The position numbers and the translations under genes were made by a program. 64,000 bases of DNA from Synchiropus splendidus. Its lineage: Eukaryota; Chordata; Actinopteri; Syngnathiformes; Callionymidae. This document shows, one piece after another, positions 27,301 to 39,264 of the stretch. The DNA lies in NCBI RefSeq assembly GCF_027744825.2, contig NC_071334.1:62594937-62658936 (forward strand), in the 5' to 3' direction. How positions within the stretch are numbered: the stretch's first letter is position 1; each line of letters starts with the position of its first letter. Under the pieces are notes generated by a model, which did no database searches, had not been told where the DNA came from, and saw only the letters and a list, made by a program, of their open reading frames with translations.

Positions 27301-27849
27301 ACAGCCAGTGTCGAGGGGGCAGCCCTTCTCAGGGGAGCATGGCTGAGATTCTGTGGCATCACCTGAGCACGGTCTCCCCCCAAACTGAGAGTACACCTCA
27401 ATGTGGCGAGTGCGCACCTGAACAACAGCGTTGTGTAAGGTGAATACATTAGTGAATGCAAATGACAGTTGTCCCTACCTAGCTAGTCCGGCACCAAATT
27501 AATTCAACATCTTGATCTACTCTAATCCCATGGACTATTTGAAGACTCTGACGTGTGTCTCTGACTCATTTTGTTTTTAATGTCATTAAAGGTGAGAGAA
27601 TAAATTGCACCTTTGTTCTGGTGCAGCCGTCACACTCACTCCAGTCGCTGTAGGACTGCCACCTGCAGTTAACCGGCTGCTGACAACTGAAAACCACACG
27701 TTGGTCAGACAAGTGTCTGTCACGCTGCCACATGTGGACATGTGTACCTACCAAATGTGAGGGATCAAAATAAGAAAGGTCACCGTTGAAGACCAAGCTG
27801 CAGTCCAGGTCCCGCGGTCCCCGACTTCACTTGAGTAGAACACCTGCAT
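21391..27849 (-). CDS. c7: Complement component C7
   Basis: Secreted terminal complement protein that joins C5b-6 and gives the complex its first membrane affinity. Seventeen exons in transcript order: 27849-27752, 27686-27611, 27417-27276, 27211-27067, 26493-26355, 25832-25704, 25630-25387, 25293-25180, 25094-24928, 24181-23953, 23763-23592, 23510-23423, 23256-23124, 22931-22740, 22308-22218, 22151-21970, 21566-21391; all phases close, 838 aa (human 843). Order: hydrophobic leader to about residue 32, TSP1 ([17 protein letters not shown]), LDLa ([17 protein letters not shown]), MACPF ([26 protein letters not shown]), EGF-like ([12 protein letters not shown]), TSP1 ([12 protein letters not shown]), two CCPs, two FIMs ending [11 protein letters not shown] single N-terminal TSP1 identifies C7 rather than C6. 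The ATG at 27849 is the one whose exon splices in phase into the TSP1 exon. Convergent with c6, divergent from ghr. Confidence 0.95.
22435..22577. repeat. Short element with imperfect inverted ends in a c7 intron
   Basis: The left end (ATATTGATGTTGAGAATGTG) and the reverse complement of the right end (TATTGACATTGAGAAAGTGG) match at most positions over about 25 bp, framing about 143 bp between c7 exons 14 and 15. Consistent with a small MITE; family unknown. Confidence 0.4.
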
Positions 27850-28904
27850 GATGAGTCCTCAAGAGTCTGATCTAATTCACTCTGTCACACGTTTCCCAGA
27901 GGACCATTTATCCCAGACGCCAGGGTCAGGAATTTCCCAACTCAATGATCACGACAGTATTCAAGGTTTGTGGTCAGGTGAGTGAAAATTGTGAGTCAGT
28001 TTTGGGAACTGTGTTTCGTCTGAACGGCCTGATTGTTTACTTTATCGCCAGAAACAGTTACACAGTCTGTTTATTTTGAGTGGACCAAAGTTCACAGTTC
28101 CTTCAGCATTGGGAAACAATGTCAGTGATGATGAAAAAAAAGTCTGGACTCCAGAGGCAGAGTTCCAGCAACAAGCGCAGGAAGAGGTCGACAGCATGTT
28201 CTCTTAGTTAGTTTTCTTTCCGGTGAGTGAGTTTCAAAGGAACATGTGTAGAAACAAACCTGTTGTTGTTCATGTTCATTAAAGGGTGTCTATAGATCAG
28301 TGGAGACTCTCTGCAGTTCTAGTACAAAGCAAGAACAGTAGCCGCTGTATCCACATGAGAGGATAAGAACAATTTTACTTTGTATATCTTAGACCTTTAT
28401 TGTTTAGTACTTAGTATTTTATTGTAAATGTATTTGTCTGCACTGCATTGTACTGTATATTTCAAAAACAAAGCAGTTCACCTCGCCCTGTACAGTGTAT
28501 ATTGTGTGATAAATGTACATCTTGAATCCTGAAAACAATGGCAGCAGTAGGTGCATAGACCAAACCTACCCATCATCCATAACTATGTTTCGCTCTGAGA
28601 GCAGCGTTTCCATTGGAGAGCTCCACACCCAAGTATCAAATAACATGCACACTGCCTTAGTAAGTTCGAGAGTCAAAATCCTGCTCTTACACTTCCGTGA
28701 GATTTGAACACAAATGGTTTGGGCTCCCTCTCCCCCTCCCCTCCTCGCTGTTATATAGTTCTTGGAAGCGTCAGGTTGTTGATGTTACCCTGGAAACAAC
28801 CAGCAGAGGGCGCCCTGCTCCTTCTCCCACACGCACATGTTCTTCGACAGCAGAAGCGACGTTTGAAACTCCTCCACTTTGGACTTGCCCAACAGACCGA
28901 GGTC
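27850..28904. promoter_or_regulatory. Shared 1.05-kb interval between divergent c7 and ghr starts
   Basis: The two ATGs face away from each other. A CT-rich tract followed by TTATATAGTT near 28750 lies about 150 bp before the ghr ATG and could be its core promoter. Nothing else is recognised. Confidence 0.4.
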
Positions 28905-31900
28905 ATGTCGCTGTGTTCTTTGCAGGTAAGTGTCATCTGCCACTTTCAGCGGCGTGTGAACCGAAAGCTCCGCGCTTCCTTCCTGGAGCGGCAGGAATGA
29001 GGAGGACGCTAACGTTCCTCATTGGACGCACTTCCCCGTCTGAGTGGCGTTTCACGAGCGGCTCGTTCAGTGTCGATGGAAACACGTTCGCGGGGTTTGT
29101 TTGTGGGAAACGAGACGCGCAGTGCGGAAGTGTTAAAAATACACTTCCACGAATGTTTACTTCCCGACCTCTGCCCATGTTTGAATCTGAAAGTTGAGCT
29201 TCCCGAGAGGTCCGAGACGCGCAGTGTTTCCCTCTGTAAGAAACTGTCAAGATTCATGCTTATTGTAATGGTCCACGAACCAGTGATGTGCTGTTCCAGC
29301 AAAAGTTGAGCTTAATATTAATCCTAGTTTCCATTTTTTAAGCACATTCCTCTTACCAGAAAGACCTATCCAGTCGTTTCTCTGGGAAATTAGTTTGTCT
29401 GTGGGGATTTCTCCATTTAATAAACGTGACAAAATAAAAGTCTCAAAAAAAGAAATGAAGATTTCTGCAATCATAGAATGGATGAAGAGATAAGAAAATA
29501 AAAGGGCAATGAATGGTTGACATTGCTCAAGCCGAGGTCAGGACAATGTTCTTGGAGCCCTGCATAGTGTGGTTGATCATACCAGGTGATCATCATCTGG
29601 TATTGATCACTGCATGCAGTACTGTACATAACTAGCTGTCGAGGAACACAACCGACCAGATTTTAATGTTTGGGTCCAAATAGAAAACTCCCAGACAGTT
29701 CCAGAATCATCTGTTAAATTGAGCTTTATTGACAAACAACAGGAGGCATTTGTACATGTCATATTACCTGTTTCCCTGGAGCGAAGGACTCGAGGAATAA
29801 ACACAGTTACATGCCCTGCACCAGATGAGCAGGATGTAGTGCACAACCAGGAAATGTGATTAAAATCCACACAGACCTGAGTAACTACTCAGTCTGCCTA
29901 CGGCCATCAGTGCACATCTATTTCTCCATTTATTACAGCCATGACCAGTGTAGAAAGCCGCTTAGGATGGTAGATCTCATTTCAGTCACCACTGTCATCG
30001 ACTCAATAAACTGATCCAGTTCCAGATCCAGTGAGTCAGTGTAGTAACTAATCATATTGTCTATCCACAGTGCAGTATCATGGTGTTGCTGCTCTTCTGC
30101 CGCTGCTCCACTGCTGCAGCACTGGAGTCACCTGTGAGCGACGGTATGTGCTTCAGTCAGCCGTGTCTGTTGTGGCTCAGGATGAATTGTTAACTCAGTC
30201 TAATATTGCATTCAACAGCAGCAGTAATGTTAACATGTTGACATCAAATGGTTGACATGGAAGGTGGATCTGCTTCGAGAGACCACTGCGTTTAACACAT
30301 CCATGGAGCAGAGTACACCAGATTGGGTCTCATTTAATAGTTTTCTAATCTTAAACAATCAACAATCACGTTTTGACTCCAGAGTGATCAAGTTTAACTT
30401 AAATCTGTGCACGTAAGTTTACACGTAAGTCAGAAGTGCTCCAGTGATGCTCCAGTGCTCCAGAATATATATATATATATATATATATATTTCTTTTTTT
30501 TTAATTAAATTTTTTTTTTTTTTTTACTTTATATATTTTTTTGCTCTTTAGATGCCAATCCTTCAGGACTGAAACTTTTTTTTTGGTGTGTGTAAAAGAT
30601 TCCAGTTCAAGTTATACAATATAACCTCCAATCATTTTCTCTTATTAGTCGTTTTTGAAAAATATTTGGACATCCCTGATACAACACGTTTAGGGGATTG
30701 GTGTTTTGTCATACATGTGATTTAGATATTCATAATCTGAGCTATGGAAAATCGAAGGTTTTTTTTTGATGCCAAGATGTATGAATGTGAAAAATATTTA
30801 GATATTGAAGGCTTATGCCTAAATGCAGTGCTGAAAACGTAGCGTTTGCAGGCTCCTGGCCCATGTGAAGAGGATCTTAGAGACAAGTGTGTAGGAAAAT
30901 CTGTTAATAATCACTTCCGAAACTATCACATTTGATTCTTGGCCACACAGTCAGATGTGGGTTATATTTAACCCAACTGAAGGATTGTCGGGCAATGTTG
31001 TCCCATTTTCAGGCAGATTTCACTCTCCCCTGCATCAGTGTTGCCTGAATACTTATACTGATACGTGTCTCACAAGGAGCAATAGTTTCCAAATCTGCTT
31101 GAAATGTTCCTTAACTACCAGTCTGGATGTAAATGGTGTTCTGAATGAAGTGAAATTGATTTGACATCCTGTCACATTACATCCTCCTTTAATGTGTTAA
31201 GCATGACTTGCAAACATTAAAGCTATTAACAAGTTCTTCTCAGTTTAAAAGTACTGCCTTATTGTTGTTCAAATTTGAACATGCCTAACGTTGTTTTTGT
31301 CAATATGATGAGTGCAGCTGTGTGAGGCAGATGTTTTTCATAACTTCGAACAGCTTTCGAGTAACGGTGAAATCAAACTACAGCATAGTACAGCATGACT
31401 AAACATTTGTAAAACATTTAGACGACACATATCCAAATGCTTTGGACCAATCCTACCAAGTAGTGCAGTAAAGAAGTCTATTCGTGTTTGCATTTGTTTA
31501 ATTTGATGCACATTCAGCTCATATATAAAACTCATTTGATTTTGTTTTTCAACTCTTGTCTCTTGGTCTTTTCAACATAGAACATGTTTTTTAGCTCTGT
31601 GTGGCCAAGTGAGTCATCGCAGCAGCAGCTTTCAGCGAAAAGCTTATGAAGTCTCTTCTAGGAAAAGGGAGTTGTTTGCCCTTCAGCTAGTCAGTCGGGA
31701 ATCAGTGTGTGTTTTAATTCCTACAGTGTGTGTTGTGTTTCCCTTTAGTTCTCCCGCACCTCACTGGCTGCGTGTCCAACAACATGGAGACTTTCCGCTG
31801 TAGATGGAATGTTGGCTCCTATGAAAGTCACTCGGAGCCTGCAGACCTCCGTTTATTCTATTTAAACATCATGTGAGTAGTGATGATTGAATTCCACACA

Positions 31901-34900
31901 AACCTGGGAGTGGAGGAGGATAAATAATAATATGTATGTGTGTATGTGTGCGTGGCTGCGTGTGAGTGTGTGCGTGTGAGTGTATGAATTTGGATTTTTT
32001 TTTTTATTTCCTACATTGCCAAATCTGCACCCATTCATCTTCTGTATCCACCCAGATCTCCACATACTGCTCGAACCAACTGGACGGAGTGTCCTCACTA
32101 CAGCACCGATCAGCCCCATGAATGCTTCTTCAATGAAAACCACACTTCCATTTGGACGCATTACAGAGTCCAGCTGCGCTCAGGAGACCAGGCGGTCCTG
32201 TATGATGAGACACTCTTCCATGTTGAAGACATTGGTGAGATTCTGGCTCATTATGGTTCATTTCTATTCAGTAACAATGTGTCCGCTTATTGTCTCTCAC
32301 AAAAGAAACCTAAGAATATGTCACGTTATTGTGCTTGTTCTTGTCAGTGCAACAACACATGTCGCGGCTTGTCGTGCGAGTCACTCCTGTATTTATTGTA
32401 AGGTGGTAATCATTAAAATCTTTGAGAGCTTATTGGAAATGTTATGAATTTCAGCTCACAGTGTCGTGTTAATAAAACAAGGCGACTGAATTTCGGCTTC
32501 TTCTGTTGGGTCAAATGATTGCTGTATCTTTTCAGTCCAACCAGAACCACCCATCGCTCTCAACTGGACCCTGCTGAACATGAGCTTGACAAGCAACTAC
32601 TTCGACATCATCGTCAGCTGGAAGCCCCCTCCGTCTTGTGATGTGGCCACGGGCTGGATAACTTTACAGTACGAGGTCCAGTATCGAAACATCAACTCCG
32701 GCTCGTGGCAAGCGGTAAGTAGAGAGTATTTTCTCAAATGAAATGTTGTCAAGTAGAAGTAGATGAGATCAGGAATTGTCCGCAGGCAGCGGTAGAAGAC
32801 AAGTGGAAATGTTTATGAGTGTGAGTGTGTGTGATGTGAGCCAAAGAATCCAAGCTGCCTGTCAAACACAAGGCCTGAAGGCTGCATTCAACCCCCAATA
32901 TAATCATATACATCCCACTGCACTCCCCCAAATTTATCTTATTATTGGAGTCGCTTCATGCAGCTATTAAAGTTCTTCTTGAATCCCTGATCAAACCTGT
33001 TGAGTTTAATCTGCGATTGAGCTTGACCGTTATGTTGTGATGGAAACTTAACAGAGGAGATTCTATCAGCTTTACGTCCATTTGACTGTGAATTTGAGGT
33101 CCAGACTGTAACTGGAGATGGAGTGAAGACTTCAGCTGATTCTCCATCAGAGAAAAAAATTGTGAGGTCAAACTACTATTATTTTTAATTATTTAGCCTT
33201 CATTTGATCAAAATCTGTGAAAATCTATGACGCAAACTTAACTAGACGAGTAGAACCCACTGTATTATTACATGAATTCAGATCTGCATTTTCAAAGCAA
33301 TTATGGTCATAGTTGTGTACATGGATGTCTGTTTGTCATTCAACAACTGTATTCCAAAGCAAATGAAAAGATAAATAGCCAACAAGTTAAGTCATCTTTT
33401 CCAACAGATACTGCAAGTATTCAGTTTCTTAACACAGCCAAAGCTTCTATATTTACCTTCCATCATAATTGCTGAGCTGCTGCGTGATGAAATACTGATG
33501 AACGTCAATAGAAATAAAACTGATTGAGATATCTTAGTCTTGTAGTCGTGCATAAATGATGTTATCTTTTTCCTCCACAGGGGGCGCTGGCGAAAAGCAC
33601 TCATCAGTCTGTGTTTGGTCTACAGACCAATGTTGATCATGAAATTCGGATTCGATGTAAAATGCTTGGTGCAAAGGAATTTGGAGACTTCAGTGACTCC
33701 ATAGTGGTTCACGTCCCAACGCAGGGTAAATGTAAAAACACACTGAAGACAAGGTGGAATGACATGATATGAGATAATGATATTGGATTAAGAAACACCC
33801 TTTAATGCAACCAGTGTCTTTTTCAACCTTCTTTTCCCAGTGTCCAAATTTCCAGTGCTGGCTCTGCTCGTTGTTGGGAGTTTCTGTCTGATAGCCGTCC
33901 TCATGTTGATCATCATCTCACAGCAGGAAAAGTATGTGAATCACGTATGATGTGTGAAACTGTTTCTCTGATGTGTTATTCTCCACAAAGGTTGATGTTT
34001 CTTCTCTTGCCTCCTGTTCCCGGGCCCAAGATTCATGGGATCGATTCGCATCTACTCAAGGTATCATCATTTTTCTAGTTATTCCTTCACAAATAATTTA
34101 GTATCAATATAGTAATAATAATCTGTATGATAACATAGTCGTGGATTATTGTGAACAAGTAATGTAGAAATCAATAGCATTGATTTGAAACAGGAAGATC
34201 TTTGGATTTGGTTACGTAAGTGGCCGTTCACAGTAGACAGGAAGTCTCATATAATCGCAGATGGGTGGAAATTCTTTTTTCAGCTTTTAAGTCGTTACCT
34301 TGATCCACGTCTGTATCCATAAAAAAGGGGAGAATTTTTATGTGGTGTGATTTTTTTTTTCCATCACTATACATGCGATCTGCTGCTTGACCGCTAGGTG
34401 GCTCTGGACTTCACATTCTATTACAAAGATTGAGCAATTACAAATATGACTGTACTGTTCCAGGAGTCTTTGTCACGTGGTTTATTGTTTTTGTTTTTGT
34501 TTAATAGAAGGGGAACCTGAGAGAGCTGAACAGCATCATGCATGCTCCAGCATACCCGGGGCCAGAGCTGGAAAATGACCCCTGGGTGGAATTCATTGAT
34601 GTCGATTTGGAAGACAGTTGTGCAAACCTTTATGCCGATTGCATTGTAGATTCATCGCTGAGCGTCCGAGACAATGACTCAGGTCAGGTCAGTGGCTGTG
34701 ACCTTGACGCCCACAGTGGCCGCTCCCATCTTGCCGTCCTTAACTCTGTCCTGTGTGAGGGTGTGCCGACGTCTGTGGTCCTTGAGCAGCGTGAGCAAAC
34801 ATCAGAAGTGCCCCCTGGAGACGGGGAGCGGGAGCTGCTGTACGCTCAGGTGAAAGAGGTGAAGGCTTCAGGAAAAGTGCTGCTGATGCCAGAAGAAGAA

Positions 34901-35128
34901 CCTGAGAAGGACACCATAAGCCATGACAGCAAGCAAGCGACTTCATTGGAAGGTGGTCAAAGACAAGACCCTCCGCCGCTCTACACCACAGTGGAGAGCA
35001 TTCAAGGGCAAACCAGTGTCCTGCTAGCAGCAAGTCCCTCTCCACCACCACTGTCGATGAACCCAAAACACATTTTATTGCCTGACTGTTACTTGACCCC
35101 GGAGCTTTTGGGAAGCATCACACCATAG
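28905..35128 (+). CDS. ghrb: Growth hormone receptor, type 2-like (short cytoplasmic tail)
   Basis: Type I cytokine receptor, plasma membrane, signalling through JAK2/STAT5. Nine coding exons: 28905-28925, 30071-30143, 31749-31872, 32056-32234, 32536-32714, 33581-33725, 33841-33931, 33991-34060, 34508-35128; 500 aa. Order: signal peptide split by intron 1 (MSLCSLQ then CSIMVLLLFCRCSTAA), two FNIII domains (CRWNVGS; WTECPHYS; VQPEPPIALNWTLLN), an FGDFS box equivalent to mammalian YGEFS, TM about 244-266 (FPVLALLVVGSFCLIAVL), Box 1 LLPPVPGPK, and NDPWVEFIDVD, equivalent to the Box 2/endocytosis motif. Cysteines of the third human extracellular disulfide are replaced (WTHYRVQL; DETLFHV), a trait of teleost GHR2, hence the symbol. 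The tail of about 230 aa is much shorter than human (about 350), with five tyrosines. Paralogue choice is inference. Confidence 0.93.
30464..30490. repeat. (AT)n microsatellite in ghr intron 2
   Basis: Thirteen AT units followed by a T-rich tract to about 30540. Confidence 0.95.
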
Positions 35129-35298
35129 GAGGCTGATGGACTGGCCCAGTTTTCTACACATTTTTATGCATGAGCTGCAACTATTATGTGCTACCGTGCC
35201 TACCCTAAAAGACATTTTTCGATCATGGAGACAGTGTTATTAAATGCATATTCTTGTTCTGTTAAGCACTGTCAATCGTACTGAGTGTCTTTGTTTGG

Positions 35299-35304
35299 AA
35301 TAAA
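35299..35304 (+). other. Probable poly(A) signal of ghr
   Basis: AATAAA 171 bp after the ghr stop, followed by a GT-rich stretch. Another AATAAA-like cluster lies near 35456-35475. Confidence 0.45.
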
Positions 35305-35829
35305 TGTGATTTGTTCATGTGCTATATTCCATGTTTAATCCGAGTCTTCAGTGTTATAGTCAATGCGTGTGTATTACGCTCACAAATATGTGAGAATAAT
35401 TTAAAGGTTGCTGGGATTATTATTATTTACCCAAGTGAAGACTTTGTACTTTTAAAATAATAAACAATTTATAATAAAGTGTTGCTTGTTAAGTACTTGC
35501 TATGTATTCTAAAGCATTTTGGCTACTTTCAGATTAGGGATTATATGTTAACGAAAATGAACTACTTTTTTTAGTTACTACTGTTTATTTGAAGTATGTT
35601 AGCCAGTTATTACTCATTGTAAAGTACACGATAATGTGTTAAGTCTGGTTAGCTTTGAGGCGTTCTGTGTTGTCAATAAAGTTTTTTTGAAGCTATCGTT
35701 TACGTTAGCAACAGCCCCATCTAGGCGCTTGTATTTTCCCGTCAAAACTTGACAGTTTTTATGTCTGCAAGAGGTTTTCTTGTATAGTGCGATAAAGGCA
35801 GTGATAAAAGCTTTCTTCTGAATTTGAAA

Positions 35830-38800
35830 ATGACTTTACACAGTTTAAATCTTGACGCATTCATGGATAGTTTCAACCAACTCGAACAGGTATGAGCTCG
35901 GTAGCATAGTCTTCACGATGCACTATTATTGAAGCTTTGTTATTTAAAATGTACGTTTGCGTCACTACTACACTGTCAATACTTAAACGTGATTGCTGCC
36001 GTGTTTTTCTCACAGTACTTGTTTTTGTAACACACCGAAATATTAGCACAAGGTTGTTACATACACTATACACATCTTTAAAGACTGTCTTCAAAGATGA
36101 GTGCAATACTTTTTGACAGATTTGGGTGAACGTATTTTTTCTGAAGGCTAGCTACGATGGAAGAGCTGTAGTGAAGTTGTTTACTGCCTCATTCCAGAAA
36201 ATCGCGGCGCTGCATACCAGAAACTGTCAGTTGGAGATGATGCTTGAAGAGGCAGAGGCTCTTATCAAGTTTCACCTGAACAAGGAGAAAAGTATAATTG
36301 AGGGTGAGTCTTGTGTCACCATTGCACTGAGATCGACAAGAGTTAGACAGTTAGTACATGTCTTAGCATGTCCGATGTCATCTTGTTAAATATATTTTTT
36401 TCATGATAATAATATGAAGTGAAAATTGAAATACTCACCATGTGATTTGTTCTTGTCAAGCACTTGTTTTGCACACATCTAACCATTAAACTTTTTACAC
36501 CTGTTGCAGAAAGAGATGATCTGCTTTCATCTGTCAAAAATCTCCAACAGAATATACAGGAGCAGTGCCACCTGAGAGGTAAGCATCAATCTGTTGTAGG
36601 TAGAAGCTGACGCACATTAAATGAATACAAGTCCATCTACACTAGTAACTCTTGACGGAAATCAACTCTCAAGTTTTTAAATATCTACTGCAACTATTTA
36701 TTGGTGGTCTGGTTTTGAACAGTCTTCAAATGAAGTCGCACCTTGATATTTACTGACAAATCTATAGTAAAGCTTACAACAATGTTGCTGAAGATAGGTA
36801 GAGGGTTTACTGTAGCTTTCTGTTGAAGAGTGAATGAGAACTTCAGGATGACAAAATGGCATTCAACAAGCAACACGGGAAGATGAGAAATGTCTATTGA
36901 TGTGTGGGATGCAGTTTCATGGTCTGATGCTGGCCTAGGTAACACGCACTAAACCTGCATGTAGATTGTATGGAAACATACTGAGAAAGGGTTTATTCGT
37001 CTGAATATTTCATCTGGTCCATTCAAGTTGAGTTTTACTTTGTGAAGTATTTCAAAAAGGTTCTGAGTGTCTCTGAAAGGTTATTTATTTTGAACCAAAT
37101 CATCACTAAAACATTTACTAAAAGTATCTTTCAAATATAGAACTACACTTAAGTCTAAAGACAACTTTTCTCATTCCGTTTAAATTCTATTCATTTAAAA
37201 AATATATATATGTATATGAGATTAAATGCTCTATTTGTCTCACAGTGGGGAAATTCGACATATGTATGTATATGTGTATATATGTAAATATATGAAAACT
37301 TGCCAACTCATTACACTTTCTTTGGCTGCTGGTGTTCAGGCACGTTTGAGGAGAGCCAGGAACTTCGTGCCACAAACTTGGCTGGGATTGTACAAGATAA
37401 ACTTGGATAACTCATATGTCTGTCTTTGTTTAGTGGTAAATGCTAAACTGAAGAACGATGTGGCGATCCTGAGACAGCAGAACGAGAGAGCAGAAAAGGT
37501 GAGAAGTGCCATAAATTTGTGTTGTACCAATCATTATTGGTGAAGTCTGTCCACGAAGTCGACGATGGTGAGATTTAATAATCAATAACAGCCCATATTT
37601 AAGTGTGGCCGCCCTGCCTGCCCAACCTGTACTCCGTTGATGATGTCTGAGTCCTGAAATGTCACCAGGATCGGCAGGCTGCGGTCCAGCAAGTGCTGGC
37701 TGAGATGAAAGTGGAAGAGGAGAGACACCAGAGGGAGCTGGATGTGGTCAGGCAGCAGTACAGGAGAGAGCTGGAGCAGGCACACATAGACCTGTGTAAT
37801 CAGTGTAAGAAGGTTTACTCTACCATGATATTTGGATCCATTTAAGGACGGTTATATTGTTGCACAGTCTGTTAATGCACATTTTAACATTGACAGTGGA
37901 AGCTAAAAATGCAGAGATGCAGTCAGTATTGGAGAAGAATGCCTCTGATCTGCAGGACATGCAGAAGAAGATCGCAGAGCAGGAGAGAGAAAAGCAAAGT
38001 GAAGTCTTGAAACTGCAGCTGGAGGTAAATACAGTAATAAAGTATGCTTGTTGAAGTACTTGGCATCAGTTGTACAGAGTGCTGGACACAGTTTCAGAGA
38101 AGAGACGACTGTCAGGGGTGATCTGTGACAGGTGAGTGGCAGTTAGGGCAAAATGAAAATGGTTCAGAGACCGTAGCGCTGACACAAGGACAAGAAGCAG
38201 GTTTTCTGTAAGACCTAGCATTTCATTCACCTTATTCTGTACTCTGACAGTTTAGTGCAAAGCTGGCTCGGATGCAGAACACAGCTCAGTGGACCAAACA
38301 GCAGCACAAACAACAAATGTGCAATCCCATTCCACTGAGTGTCTACAAGAAGGTGAGTTGATCCCAAGGGTGGCGATGCACGGCCTGGACTGAGTTGTTT
38401 CTTCACAACATTGTTTCATAAAATTCTATTCTTTGGGATCACTTTGGTGAGGTAAGCACATATATTTTCTGGGTTTAAGTTTTGTCAAATATGGTATTTA
38501 ACCTGTAAAGCAACGGAAGATTGATGCAGTGCAGTGCTTAATCCCTCCCTCTACTGGACTGGCGCTGGGCATTAAGATAACCTGGCCAACGCTTCAGTCA
38601 ACACAATGTCAAAACAGATTCACTTGTTGACAATTGCAGTCTGCTTCTGTCTTTGCTGAGCCTTCAGATGTAGTATAATTGGAAGTGTTACCTCATATTT
38701 ATTTTGTTGTTCTATTAATATTGCATTTTTCAGCTGTACTTTTTGTATGATCATGTTAAATCGTTTACAATGTATCAGCTTCCTCGGCTCTTTTGTTTTC

Positions 38801-39264
38801 TAACTTTCTAACCTTGCCACAATTACGTTTCATATAGTAGTAGTAGTCATGTTTTCCTCATATTGGCTCTATCATTATGTGAGTATCTAAGTTTTCTTTA
38901 TCCCTCGCCTCTTCTGCTTCTTCTCTACCTCCTCTTCTTCACGCCACAAACCACTATATCATCAGGGAACATCATGAAGACTCCTCTTTCAAATAAAAAA
39001 AGAGAGCTGATGTAATCCTACACGCACCTGTAAAAAGAGCCATGAACAGTTCAGATGATTTTAAAGTTCTAAGTAGTGCATTTATTGTATGTGGCCGTGT
39101 TACAGTGTGTGGATTAACAACATGTGAGTCTCTCTCTTTAGAAACTGAACTTCATCCAAGAGGAGAAGAACCGAGAAATTGCTGCTCTGCGTCAGAGAAT
39201 CACAGAGCTGGAAGAGCTTCTGGGTGATGTACATGATCCCCATCCAAAGAAGAAAAAACTTTAG
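35830..39264 (+). CDS. ccdc152: Coiled-coil domain-containing protein 152
   Basis: Eight exons: 35830-35889, 36198-36303, 36510-36578, 37434-37498, 37669-37804, 37897-38024, 38251-38352, 39142-39264; phases close at 262 aa (human about 254). The product is almost wholly heptad-rich coiled coil. The best matches to the human protein are EREKQSEVLKLQLE followed by FSAKLARMQ, then QEEKNREIAALRQRITELEE near the C-terminus. The tail is basic (PHPKKKKL). No enzymatic domain is visible and the molecular role is not known to me. It lies directly downstream of ghr on the same strand, as in human. In human its 3' part is overlapped by antisense SELENOP; I see no such gene here. Confidence 0.88.

Noticed and set aside
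27566..27796. Apparent c7 start with leader [13 protein letters not shown] reading into the TSP1 domain
   Set aside because: It begins at a TTG and reads through an intron; the ATG at 27849 with splicing 27752/27686 gives a hydrophobic leader and correct phase.
34740..35066. Long open frame antisense to the last ghr exon
   Set aside because: Shadow of the coding exon; no domain and no independent splice or start signals.
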